Source: Syntrophaceae bacterium
GTDB lineage: Bacteria > Desulfobacterota > BSN033 > UBA1163
Reading direction: 5' to 3'
NCBI GenBank assembly: GCA_013388645.1
Contig: JACAEV010000092.1
Coordinates: 1 to 39,638 of the forward strand
Length of the DNA stretch: 39,638 nt
The first letter of the stretch is position 1, and every line of letters begins with the position of its first letter. Under the pieces are notes generated by a model that was not told the DNA's origin, searched no databases, and saw only the letters and a list, made by a program, of their open reading frames with translations. Shown one piece after another: positions 15,156 to 23,535 of this stretch. The translations under genes and the position numbers were made by a program.

Positions 15156-15455
15156 TTAGCATACCAGATGGTAGCGTTGAATTTCTGGTTCAGATGCGAC
15201 CAGGTTGGGTAATTTGAACAGCGCTCCTTTAAAATGCTCTGTAGCAAAGTGGGATTGGAGAGCTGTGTCGTTCTGCCATTCTTCTATCAAAGTGAAGTCG
15301 GTTGGATCTTCGTTGTTTTGGAGGAGATCATATTGGATACATCCAGACTCTTTGCGGGTAGGTTCCACCAGAGATTTTAAAATGGAAAGGAGTTCATTGA
15401 CCTTGTTCGGCCTTGCCTTAATCCTTGCAATCACCCTCAACGTATTTTCAGCCAT
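15156..15455 (-). CDS. ABM-family (YgiN-like) quinol monooxygenase-type protein
   Basis: The 99-residue protein shows the antibiotic-biosynthesis-monooxygenase fold: VIARIKARPNKVNELLSIL, then SGCIQYDLLQNNEDPTDF, LIEEWQNDTALQSHF, and a helix HFKGALFKL. These small cofactor-free or heme-associated proteins form dimers and act on quinols or as stress-related enzymes. The length is standard. AGAGGAAA precedes the ATG on the minus strand, and a perfect palindrome (15491-15510) lies 35 bases upstream. The substrate is unknown. Confidence 0.87.
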   Translation of the reverse strand: MAENTLRVIARIKARPNKVNELLSILKSLVEPTRKESGCIQYDLLQNNEDPTDFTLIEEWQNDTALQSHFATEHFKGALFKLPNLVASEPEIQRYHLVC

Positions 15456-15490
15456 CTATTATTTCCTCTCTTTCCTCCCTCCTGAATATT

Positions 15491-15510
15491 TTTATCAAAT
15501 TAATGATAAA
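15491..15510. promoter_or_regulatory. Palindrome upstream of the ABM gene
   Basis: TTTATCA (15491-15497) and TGATAAA (15504-15510) are perfect inverted arms around AATTAA. Placed 35 bases before the ABM start, it could be an operator. Confidence 0.4.
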
Positions 15511-15569
15511 GTTGACATGTGCTAAAATCAATAGGCTACCATTCTTTTTAAGTCGCACGATCCTTCAAT

Positions 15570-16286
15570 TTATATGGATCCAATCAGTCTTTTTAGATTT
15601 TTTGAAAGAATCCAATCCTTCTTTTCGTCCCCGATCGGTAGAGAAAGGATTTTTTCCAATTCCCCTTTCATCGTTCCAAAAGGGATGTCAGAACCGAACA
15701 AGATCCTCTCATGACCTATTTTTTCAATAAATTTCATCAATATGCTTGGGGATGCCAGGGCTGAATCAAAATAGACATTTTCTCTTGCCTTGAAGGTGTT
15801 TAGAAAATCTAAGGGATTTCCTCCCAGTGCCCCGAGATGAGGAATGATAATTTTTAAATGCTTCGTCTTTCTTATAAATGCTTCTGTGAAAGGAAATTCT
15901 TCCTCAAAAACGACGGGAAGATCCATTTTTTCTGATGCCTCAATGAATCCTTTTAGTCTGGCATCTTCTAAAACCTGATAGTTGGATGAACTATCCGAGA
16001 CCCCTCGCATCCAGTGCCACTTCCCACCATAAAATCCTTTTCCGTCAGGAATCGGTTTCATCGTTTCTGGGATGTAATAATAAGGAATCAATTTTTTAAT
16101 TTTTTTTGCCTCGTCAAGAAGTCTCTCATTGATTGCTTCATCTGCTAATGCTGTGGAGGGGAATGGAAAGATGACTATCTGACTCACTTTGCTTTGCTCT
16201 GCTTGCCTCAGGAGTTCCTGCGTGGTTACCTCTGTGCCCATGGATAAAGAGGGACCCCAGTGGGTGTGTGAGTCAATGATTTCCAT
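15570..16286 (-). CDS. Amidohydrolase-family (TIM-barrel) metal-dependent hydrolase
   Basis: The 238-residue protein begins MEIIDSHTHWGPS, the HxH metal site of the amidohydrolase-2 group. Later features are the barrel motifs IIIPHLGALGG (a further metal His), VYFDSALASP, and RILFGSDIPFG, whose Asp is the catalytic residue. Members hydrolyse or decarboxylate small carboxylates; the substrate cannot be told here. It is slightly shorter than many family members. It lies eight bases downstream of nfo on the minus strand, so the two are cotranscribed. Confidence 0.85.
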   Translation of the reverse strand: MEIIDSHTHWGPSLSMGTEVTTQELLRQAEQSKVSQIVIFPFPSTALADEAINERLLDEAKKIKKLIPYYYIPETMKPIPDGKGFYGGKWHWMRGVSDSSSNYQVLEDARLKGFIEASEKMDLPVVFEEEFPFTEAFIRKTKHLKIIIPHLGALGGNPLDFLNTFKARENVYFDSALASPSILMKFIEKIGHERILFGSDIPFGTMKGELEKILSLPIGDEKKDWILSKNLKRLIGSI

Positions 16287-16294
16287 TTACGATA

Positions 16295-17137
16295 TTAGTC
16301 CTCGACCAGACTTTTGATTACCCCCATATTTTTTAGATCCTCCACGGTATCTTTTCTGGGGGTCTCCATGATTCCGGGGAGATGTCTCAATAAAGGATGG
16401 TTGATCAAATATCTAAATCCCTCCAAACCAATATACCCCTCACCAATGTGCCAATGGCGATCTTTTCTTGATCCCAAAGGAGTCTTAGAGTCATTGAGAT
16501 GGAGAAGATGGAGTCTTTTCAATCCGATCGATTGTTCAAAGGTTTCAAGCGTTCTTTCGATTCCATCTTTGTTGGAAAGATCATAGCCTGCTTCAAAGGA
16601 ATGGGCGGTGTCAAGACAGATCCCCATTCTTTGATGGTCGTGTACCTTTTCAATAATTCTTTTGATCTGATCAAAGGTATATCCGATTTCCGTCCCCTGT
16701 CCAGCCGTATTCTCCAAAAGAAGAATGACATGATTCTTCACTTTTTCAAACGCCTGATCAATTCCCTGTGAAACCGCCTCAACGGCTTCCCCTTCTGATG
16801 ATTCCATTCGGTGACCTATATGAATGATCAGGTATTGGGCTCCTAATTCTTCTGCCCTTTGAAGGTCAGCAGCTATTGAATGGATTGACCGTTTGTAAAA
16901 TTTTGACTTGAAAGAAGCAATATTTGGGAGATAAGGCATGTGGAGAAAAATAGGAAAGAGAGTAGAGGATTGGACGGAGGATCGGAATGCTTTCACCTCC
17001 TCCTTATTGAGGAGGGAATATTTCCATCCCCTTGGGTTTCGTGAGAAGAATTGAATGGTTTCACAGCCCCTGAGGTTGGCTCTTTCAACGATCTTTGAAA
17101 ACCCTCCTGCAATGGAAATATGAAACCCAAATCGCAT
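16295..17137 (-). CDS. nfo: Endonuclease IV (deoxyribonuclease IV)
   Basis: The ATG at 17137 has an ideal AGGAGGTCC site and gives 280 residues, the standard length; the frame stays open further upstream but without initiation signals. The protein has the AP-endonuclease TIM barrel: FHISIAGGFSKIVERA, IQFFSRNPRGW, LIIHIGHR, LLENTAGQGTEIG, GICLDTAHSFEAGYD. The hallmark segment follows, LHLNDSKTPLG then DRHWHIGEGYIG, which supplies zinc ligands. It incises abasic sites in base excision repair. It is divergent from mvhD. Confidence 0.95.
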   Translation of the reverse strand: MRFGFHISIAGGFSKIVERANLRGCETIQFFSRNPRGWKYSLLNKEEVKAFRSSVQSSTLFPIFLHMPYLPNIASFKSKFYKRSIHSIAADLQRAEELGAQYLIIHIGHRMESSEGEAVEAVSQGIDQAFEKVKNHVILLLENTAGQGTEIGYTFDQIKRIIEKVHDHQRMGICLDTAHSFEAGYDLSNKDGIERTLETFEQSIGLKRLHLLHLNDSKTPLGSRKDRHWHIGEGYIGLEGFRYLINHPLLRHLPGIMETPRKDTVEDLKNMGVIKSLVED

Positions 17138-17175
17138 CGGACCTCCTTGAAGAGCAAAAGACTTAAAGTTATAAT

Positions 17176-17205
17176 AAAATATGAGAATTTCATCACCATT
17201 GTCAA
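17176..17205 (-). promoter_or_regulatory. Possible promoter of nfo-amidohydrolase operon
   Basis: On the minus strand TTGACA (17205-17200) is followed after 18 bases by TATTTT (17181-17176). It sits about 40 bases upstream of the nfo start. Confidence 0.4.
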
Positions 17206-17239
17206 TAAAAATGAGAAATAATCCCTCATTACTTTTTGC

Positions 17240-17268
17240 TTGACAAAAAGAGATGGTTGTTCTATTGA
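17240..17268 (+). promoter_or_regulatory. Possible promoter of the mvhD-fdh-hdr operon
   Basis: TTGACA at 17240-17245 with TATTGA at 17263-17268 (17-base spacer; 3 of 6 to the -10 consensus). The mvhD ATG is at 17322, so the leader would be about 45 bases. Confidence 0.4.
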
Positions 17269-17321
17269 AATAATACCAAATTAAAAATTTCACAAAGTTT
17301 TGAATTAGGTATACTAAAGGT

Positions 17322-17798
17322 ATGACAGAAGAATCCCAATTCAATCCAATAATCATTGCATTTTGCTGTCACTGGTGAAGCTACGCAGGTGCTGACCTCG
17401 CCGGGTCGTTGAGGTTGAAATACGCTGCCAATGTCTTGCCCATCCGCGTAATGTGCAGTGGAAGAATTTCTCCACATTTTATTTTGAAAGCATTTCAGGA
17501 GGGGGCAGATGGGGTCCTGGTCGCAGGTTGCCATATCGGGGAATGCCATTATGGAAAAGGAAATTACATCACTGCGAAAAGAATGGTGGTGATGAAGGAG
17601 CTCATCCAATTCATTGGCCTTTCCCCAACGCGATTAAGACTCGAATGGATTGCAACGTCAGAAGGAAATAAATTTGCCCAAGTGGTGAGTCATTTTACTG
17701 AAGAGATCACCCAGCTCGGGCCTTCTCCCTTAAGACCCAAGAGGATAGCGAAGTTTAAGCCAGGACAGGAAGTGGTAGGAGCCATAGGGATCCGTTAA
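17322..17798 (+). CDS. mvhD: MvhD/HdrD-linker iron-sulfur subunit, selenoprotein (Sec19)
   Basis: Read through the in-frame TGA at 17376-17378 as selenocysteine, this is a 158-residue MvhD (FlpD) protein. The N terminus is NPIIIAFCCHW-Sec-SYAGADLAGS, where the family normally has Cys at the Sec position. Cys45 (RVMCSGRI), Cys70 and Cys75 (VAGCHIGECHYGKGNY) are also present. MvhD carries a [2Fe-2S] cluster and passes electrons from a hydrogenase or formate dehydrogenase to HdrA. Here no hydrogenase genes follow; FdhB-like and FdhA do, so the donor is formate. Stopping at the TGA would leave 18 residues, and the conserved sequence on both sides of it rules out a frameshift. The AAGG before ATG 17322 is unusually close; TGA at 17301-17303 closes the frame upstream. 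Confidence 0.9.
17376..17415 (+). promoter_or_regulatory. UGA-Sec codon and candidate SECIS of mvhD
   Basis: After UGA 17376-17378, ACCTC (17395-17399) can pair with GAGGT (17411-17415), closing an 11-base loop that contains GGTC. The loop is about 25 bases past the UGA, compatible with bacterial SECIS spacing. The stem is shorter and less certain than in fdhA. Confidence 0.45.
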
Positions 17799-17809
17799 TA
17801 GAGAAAAGC

Positions 17810-18616
17810 ATGGATAAGACCCGGGAGAAAATGAAGAGGATGTTGGAGGAGAAAGAAGTCTCAGCCATTTTGGCTTTGAGAAGGAATCATGGTCATCCCA
17901 CTCCTTTTCTCTTTACCAAAGCAGAAGAATTGAAAGATTGGGTTGCTGATGAAGCCAACCGATATCCCCTGACCAAACTCCTTATTAAAATTGCAAGGAA
18001 ACATCAGAGCGATGTAATCGGCATCATTGTCCGGGGTTGTGAAGAGCGGTCTCTGGTTGAACTCTTGAAAAATTTTCAACTCCGGCAAGGAAAGGTAAAG
18101 GCAATTGGAATTGCCTGCAGTCAGGAATTGGCAAATCGATGTCGTTGCGATCAGCCTTTCCCCTCTCAGGTGGAAGAAGGGCAAGTGGCCAAACCTGCAA
18201 CGGACTTTTCAGATCTCGAAGAAATTGAAAAGCTAACCGAGGAAGACCGTTTTCAGTATTGGATGAGCCAATTTGGGAAGTGCATCAAATGCTATGGTTG
18301 TCGGAATATCTGCCCTGCTTGCTTCTGTCCAACTTGTACTCTTGAGGATGCGAACCTGATCAAACCCGGTGGGATGCCCCCCGAAATCCCCATTTTTCAT
18401 CTCCATAAGGCCTATCACATGGCTGATCGCTGTATCGATTGTGGTCTCTGTGAGGAGGCCTGCCCCATGGGAATTCCAGTGAGAAGGCTTTATCGGAGGG
18501 TGAAAAAATCGGTGAAGGACCTTTTTGGATATATCCCAGGGGAAAAAGAAGATGAGAAAGGACCTTTGGAATTTTTAGGTGATGGAAGTTATGAGCTCCC
18601 CGGAGCTGGCAAATGA
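17810..18616 (+). CDS. FdhB/FrhB-like iron-sulfur subunit of formate dehydrogenase
   Basis: The 268-residue protein has an N-terminal alpha/beta part (about 1-145). Two [4Fe-4S] motifs follow: Cys158-Cys161-Cys164-Cys168 (CIKCYGCRNIC) and Cys208-Cys211-Cys214-Cys218 (CIDCGLCEEAC). Extra cysteines lie between them (CFCPTC). The N-terminal half has GIIVRGCEERS and IGIACSQ, as in F420-hydrogenase/formate-dehydrogenase beta-type proteins. Between mvhD (11 bases upstream) and fdhA, it most likely carries electrons from the Mo/W-FdhA to MvhD-HdrA, possibly also through a flavin. Whether it can itself reduce F420 or NAD is not visible. Confidence 0.75.
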   Translation: MDKTREKMKRMLEEKEVSAILALRRNHGHPTPFLFTKAEELKDWVADEANRYPLTKLLIKIARKHQSDVIGIIVRGCEERSLVELLKNFQLRQGKVKAIGIACSQELANRCRCDQPFPSQVEEGQVAKPATDFSDLEEIEKLTEEDRFQYWMSQFGKCIKCYGCRNICPACFCPTCTLEDANLIKPGGMPPEIPIFHLHKAYHMADRCIDCGLCEEACPMGIPVRRLYRRVKKSVKDLFGYIPGEKEDEKGPLEFLGDGSYELPGAGK

Positions 18617-18713
18617 AAGAGGATGAAAAGGGTTGATGGGTTAAGGCTTTAAAGGCAGTGAGACGATAAAATTTCATTTTCTAAGTAAGTAATCCATAAC
18701 AGGGTCATCATTA

Positions 18714-20768
18714 GTGAATTACGAAACCGTTTTAACGACTTGTACCTATTGTGGCTGCGGCTGTGGACTTCTCTTGGAAGTATTGGATGGAGAGGTCGTG
18801 GGAACCCTTCCACAAAAAGATCACGTGATCAATGAGGGAGGGGCTTGTATCAAAGGGTGGAATGCCCATGAGTTCATCTATCATGAAGGAAGATTAAAAC
18901 ATCCTCTTATCCGAAAGGATAATTCTTTCAAAGAAGCCTCCTGGGAGGAAGCCCTGGAAGTGGTGGTTACTTGCCTTAAGAAGATTAAAGAGGAGAATGG
19001 TCCAGACAGTATTGCTGGTTTGACCTCAGCCCGATGTACGAATGAAGAAAACTATGTCTTTCAAAAGTGGATGAGAGCAGTGATCGGTACAAATAATGTG
19101 GATCACTGTGCCCGACTCTGACACTCCTCAACAGTGGCTGGTCTAGCCAAGTCATTTGGAAGCGGGGCCATGACCAATTCCACACCTGAGTTGGAAGATG
19201 CGGATTGCATTCTCATTACTGGTTCCAATACGACTGAGGCCCATCCCCTCGTGGCGAGTCGGATTTTCAAGGCGAAAGAAAAGGGCGCGAAACTGATCGT
19301 TATTGATCCAAGAAGAACACAGATCGCTCGTTATGCTGACCTCTTCGTCAGACAACAGTTGGGAACGGATGTTGCCTGGATTAATGGATTGATGCACATC
19401 ATCCTCAGAGAAGGTTGGGAGAATAAAGAATTTATCTCAACACGGACTGAGGGGTTCGAAGAGTTAAAAAAGGAGGTGCAGAATTACCCTCCAGAAAAGG
19501 TTGAAGAGATCACCGGAATTTCTAAGGGGGATTTGAGAACTATTGCTGAGACCTATGCGAAGGCAAAGAAGGGAACGATCGTTTATGCTATGGGTATTAC
19601 CCAGCATATTACCGGAACCGAGAATGTCCTTTCCTTGGCTAACTTGGCCATGCTTACCGGAAATATCGGTCGACTGAGTACAGGAGTGAATCCCCTCCGG
19701 GGCCAGAATAATGTCCAGGGGGCTTGCGATATGGGTGGGCTCCCCAATGTCTATACTGGATACCAATCGGTTGCAGACGAAGCCGTAGCTAAGAAGTTTG
19801 AGGAGGCGTGGAAAGTTCCCCTTTCGAGAAAACCAGGACTGACCATTATGGAGATGTTTCAGGCCATTGAAGAGGAAAAGGTAAAGGCTCTGTATATCAT
19901 GGGGGAGAACCCCATGGTAAGCGACCCAGACCTCCATCATGTGGAGAAGGTTTTGAAAAAATTGGACCTTCTGGTGGTCCAGGATATCTTTATGACGGAA
20001 ACGGCCAAACTCGCCCATGTGATCCTTCCTGGGGTGAGTTTTGCAGAGAAGGATGGGACCTTTAGCGCAACGGATCGGAGGGTTCAAAGAGTAAGAAAAG
20101 CGATCGAGCCTCTGGGAGAAGCCAAACCAGATCATGAGATTATCTGCCAGCTTGCCCAGAGAATGGGGGGGATCGATTTTCAATATGACTCTGTCGAAGA
20201 AATTTTCAGAGAGATTGCTCAAGTGACTCCGATCTATCAGGGAATCACCTATCAACGTATTGAGGAAGATGGAATTCAATGGCCCTGTCGAACTCCAGAG
20301 GACCAGGGAACGCTGTTCCTTCACAAAGATCAGTTCTCAAAAGGAAAGGGGTCTTTCTTCCCAATCCCCTATCGGCAGCCGGCCGAGCAAATTGATCAGG
20401 AGTTTCCCTTCTGGTTGACGACAGGAAGAATTGGTTTCCATTATCACACCCGAACCATGACCGGTGTTTCACCCTCTCTTCAGAAAGAGGCAGAAGAAGG
20501 CTATATAGAAATAAACCCCTTTGATGCCTCCGAACTGGGCATTGAAGAGGGGGAGGCCATCAAGGTGACCTCCCGGAGAGGGGAGATTCAGATCAAAGCA
20601 AAGTTGACTTTCGGGGTAGGCCGTCATGTGGTCTTCATCCCGTTCCATTTTGTGGAAGGGGCAGCCAATATTTTGACCAACACGGCGATCGATCCTGTTG
20701 CAAAAATCCCTGAATTCAAGGTTGGGGCGGTCAGAGTGGAGAAGGTGGAAGAAAGGATGAATGCTTAA
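18714..20768 (+). CDS. fdhA: FdhA, catalytic subunit of formate dehydrogenase, selenoprotein (Sec136)
   Basis: With the TGA at 19119-19121 read as selenocysteine, the frame gives 684 residues of Mo/W-bis-pyranopterin formate dehydrogenase. A [4Fe-4S] site at Cys10, Cys13, Cys17 and Cys45 (CTYCGCGC, GACIKGW) precedes the active-site segment HCARL-Sec-HSSTVAGLAKSFGSGAMTN. In that motif Sec or Cys ligates the metal and His follows. Cofactor-domain motifs follow (ITGSNTTEAHP, VIDPRRT, LTGNIGR, QNNVQGACDMG, GRIGFHYHTRTMTG). It oxidises formate to CO2 or the reverse. GTG 18714 is the start, eight bases after an AGGG. The TAA overlaps the hdrA ATG (TAATG), so expression with HdrA is coupled. The molybdopterin part of NuoG at 29439 resembles it but has Ser at this site. 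Confidence 0.95.
19119..19149 (+). promoter_or_regulatory. UGA-Sec codon and SECIS of fdhA
   Basis: After UGA 19119-19121, TGGCT (19135-19139) and AGCCA (19145-19149) form a perfect stem around the loop GGTCT (19140-19144). From my memory of E. coli fdhF, the same GGUCU apical loop occurs at the same codon distance (GGU at codon +7), so this is a strong SelB-binding candidate. Confidence 0.8.
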
Positions 20769-22759
20769 TGCCAAGAATCGGTGCCTTTATCTGCCATTGA
20801 GGAACCAACATCGCGTCCGTGGTTGACGTGAAGGCAGTGGTGGAGGCAATCAAGAAAATTCCTGGTGTGGTTTATGCCGCAGACCTCCAGTACAGCTGTT
20901 CTGATCTTGGTCAGGGGGCCATTAAAGAGGCGATCAAAGAACATCAGCTCGACCGGGTCGTCGTTTCCTCATGTAGCCCCCGAATGCACGAAATCACTTT
21001 TCAGCGGTGCATTGAGGCGGGTGGATTGAACCGATACCTTTTCGAGATGGCTAATATCCGTGAACAGGTTTCTTGGGTCACCCCAGATAAGGAAAGCGCA
21101 ACCGAGAAGGCCATCCGATTGACGGAAATAGCGGTTGCTAAAGCTTCAGCGCTCCAACCTCTCACACCAATGAAATCTCCTGTGGAAAAGAGGGCGCTGG
21201 TGATCGGAGGAGGGATCTCCGGAATTCAAGCTGCTTTGGATGTCAGCCTGGCGGGATATAAGGTGACCCTCGTTGAAAGACTTCCTACTATTGGTGGCCG
21301 AATGGCCCAGTTGGAAAAAACCTTTCCGACCCTCGATTGCTCTGCCTGAATACTCACTCCCCGGATGACGGAGTCATCCCATGATGAGAATATTGAGTTG
21401 ATGACCTATGCGGAGGTAGTCGATGTCAAGGGCTTTGTGGGGAACTTTGACGTGACCATTAGGAAGAAACCCAGGTATGTGGACATGACCAAATGCACCG
21501 GATGCGGCCTCTGCATAGAGAAATGTCCGACCAAAGTTCCAAGTGAATGGAATCTCGATATGGGATTGAGAAAATCCATTTATAAGCCTTTTGGCCAGGC
21601 TGTCCCCAATGTTCCGGTGATCGATACAGAGCATTGCCTCTTTTTTACCAAAGGGAGATGTAAGATCTGTCAAAAGCTCTGCCCTGCCGGTGCTGTTGAT
21701 TACGAACAGAAAGAGGAACTGGTGACAAAAAAATTCGGGGCAATCATTGTGGCGACCGGATTTACCCAATTTGACCCCAGTGCCTATGGAGAATATGGTG
21801 CCGGGAAATTTAAAGATGTCATCACTGGACTACATTTGGAGAGGATGCTTGACACCTCAGGGCCAACTGGAGGACATGTGGTTCGGCCTTCGGACCAGAC
21901 GGAGCCCAAGAATATTGTCTTCATCCAATGCGTGGGATCAAGGGATGAATCAAAAGGCCGCCCCTATTGTTCTCGAATCTGCTGTATGTACACAGCCAAA
22001 CAAGCGATCCTTCTCAAAGATCATTACCCGGAAACACAATCCTATATCTTTTATATTGATATCCGGGCGGCCGGAAAGAATTATGAGGAGTTTGTTAAAA
22101 GGGCTCAACGGGATTATGGGGCAATCTATATCCGAGGGAGGGTGTCGAAGATTTATGAAAAAGGCAATAAACTGATCGTCCGAGGGGTAGACACCTTAGC
22201 AGGCAGACAGGTGGAACTTGAAGCAGACCTCGTTGTTCTGGCGACGGCAGTCGTCCCTCAACCGGATGCCATAGATCTTGCAAAGATTCTAAATATTCCC
22301 TATGATCAGTATGGTTTTTATACGGAAGCCCATCCAAAACTCCAACCTGTCGAAAGCGTGACCAAAGGGATATTCCTCACCGGCTCCTGTCAGTTTCCGA
22401 AAGATATACCAGATTCCGTAGCCACTACCGGAGCCGCTTCGGTCAGAGCCTGTGAGATTCTCTCAAAGGACGAGTTGGTCCTCGACCCAAAAGTTGCCTT
22501 TGTCAACCCGGATATCTGCAGCGGTTGCCTCAATTGTGTGGAGGTATGCCCCTTTAATGCCATTGAGCCAATAGTCATCAATGGAAAGACGATCGCCCAA
22601 GTCATCCCCACTCTCTGTCATGGCTGCGGGAATTGTGCTTCGACATGTCGTACCAGTGCGGCCAATGTTCAGGGGTTTACCGATGATCAAATCTATGCCC
22701 AGGTGGCTTCCGTATTCGAGATTTTGAAAAAGGAGAATTTCCTTGAGTTATCTGAATAG
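20768..22759 (+). CDS. hdrA: HdrA, bifurcating FAD subunit with two selenocysteines (Sec11, Sec194)
   Basis: The frame from ATG 20768 crosses TGA 20798-20800 and TGA 21347-21349 and yields 663 residues, normal for HdrA. The motifs are FICH-Sec-GTNIA (usually CHCG) and TLDCSA-Sec-ILTP (usually CSACILTPKM). A thioredoxin-reductase-like FAD fold (ALVIGGGISGIQAAL, 143-157) is split by an inserted ferredoxin: Cys243, Cys246, Cys249, Cys253 and Cys290, Cys298, Cys301, Cys305. The FIQCVGSRD and YCSRICCMY cysteines that hold an HdrA cluster are present. A C-terminal 2x[4Fe-4S] ferredoxin (CSGCLNCVEVC, CHGCGNCASTC) ends the protein. HdrA bifurcates electrons from MvhD to ferredoxin and HdrBC. It is coupled to fdhA upstream and overlaps hdrC by 17 bases. 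Confidence 0.95.
20798..20824 (+). promoter_or_regulatory. First UGA-Sec codon of hdrA with candidate SECIS
   Basis: AACCAAC (20803-20809) can pair with GTGGTT (20819-20824) with one bulged A, leaving a nine-base loop. The hairpin begins only two bases after the UGA, closer than usual, so the element is tentative although the Cys-to-Sec position is convincing. Confidence 0.4.
21347..21379 (+). promoter_or_regulatory. Second UGA-Sec codon of hdrA with SECIS
   Basis: Thirteen bases after UGA 21347-21349, GGATGAC (21363-21369) and GTCATCC (21373-21379) form a seven-base perfect stem. The inner C-G pair may open to give the five-base loop CGGAG. Spacing and size suit a bacterial SECIS. Confidence 0.65.
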
Positions 22760-23306
22760 TCAAGATATTCACCAATTCAGAAACAGGGTCTTGGCCCTCA
22801 ATGGGGAGGACGTTTCCAGGTGCATCCAGTGTGGAAAATGTTCTGCAGGATGTCCGATCTCACCAGAGATGGACCTTCAACCGAACCAGGTAATCCGTTT
22901 CATTCAGATCAATGATCCCGCAACAGTTCTTAAATGTTCGACCATGTGGATCTGTGCCTCCTGTCAGACCTGTTCGGTTCGCTGCCCGGAGGAGATCGAC
23001 ATTGCCAAGATCATGGACTCCCTGAGGAAATTGGCGCTGGAGGCGAAAGTTCCGGTGGGCGAAGAAAAGGTGGTCAAATTTGATGAAATCTTTCTCGATT
23101 CGATTCGAAAACGGGGTCGGGTGCATGAACTCGAGTTGGTCATGAAGTATAATCTCGCCCTCCTTCAACCCTTCAAGGATGCTCATCTTGGGCCAGTGAT
23201 GTTCGCGCGAGGGAAATTGGGGATCTTAGGCCACAAGATTAAAGAAGTGAGGAAGATCAAAGAGATCTTTAAGAATAGCAGGCGAATCAAGCAATCGGAA
23301 TCATGA
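22743..23306 (+). CDS. hdrC: HdrC, iron-sulfur subunit
   Basis: The 187-residue protein has two [4Fe-4S] motifs, Cys27-Cys30-Cys33-Cys37 (CIQCGKCSAGC) and Cys71-Cys74-Cys77-Cys81 (CASCQTCSVRC). A helical C-terminal half follows (KIMDSLRKLALEAK onward). HdrC relays electrons from HdrA to the HdrB active site. The start is TTG 22743 inside the end of hdrA, seven bases after AAGGAG, so translation is coupled. The C-terminal tail (VRKIKEIFKNSRRIKQSES) is basic. The next gene, hdrB, is 229 bases away because of the inserted repeat. Confidence 0.93.
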   Translation: MSYLNSQDIHQFRNRVLALNGEDVSRCIQCGKCSAGCPISPEMDLQPNQVIRFIQINDPATVLKCSTMWICASCQTCSVRCPEEIDIAKIMDSLRKLALEAKVPVGEEKVVKFDEIFLDSIRKRGRVHELELVMKYNLALLQPFKDAHLGPVMFARGKLGILGHKIKEVRKIKEIFKNSRRIKQSES

Positions 23307-23439
23307 GGGTCTCGTAAAAAGTCTCCCCACCCGTTACTCCTACGAAAGCAGGAGTCCAGAAGTATTTGAATTCACTGGATTCCCGTTTTCACGGGAATGA
23401 CAATAATGGGCTGAATCGGACTTTTTACGAGTTCATCAA
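23304..23439 (-). repeat. 136-bp dispersed repeat, copy 2 (inverted relative to copy 1)
   Basis: This is the reverse complement of the element at 606-741 with only a few differences (for example ACTCCTACGAAAGC against ACTCCAGCGAAAGC in the compared orientation). It has the same ends (CTCGTAAAAAGTC and GACTTTTTACGAG) and length. It starts over the hdrC stop codon and separates hdrC from hdrB inside one operon. Confidence 0.85.
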
Positions 23440-23535
23440 TCATAGAATACTGAAAAAGGTGAAAAGAGACAAACCCTATTTGGGTCAGCCCAATAGTTCA
23501 ACCTTTTATCATTCTAATGTTTCAAGGAGTAGTGA

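Noticed and set aside
17138-17356. N-terminal extension of endonuclease IV upstream of 17137
   Set aside because: The extension is hydrophobic and unlike the family, overlaps the mvhD start region, and 17137 has a perfect AGGAGGTCC site.
19119-19121. TGA in fdhA as a nonsense mutation or assembly error splitting the gene
   Set aside because: The codon falls exactly at the active-site Sec/Cys of formate dehydrogenase, the frame continues without shift, and a SECIS-like stem follows. The same logic holds for the other three UGA codons.
20768-21349. hdrA as a pseudogene broken in two places
   Set aside because: Both stops are TGA, never TAA or TAG, both lie at conserved Cys positions, and all cluster and FAD motifs are intact.
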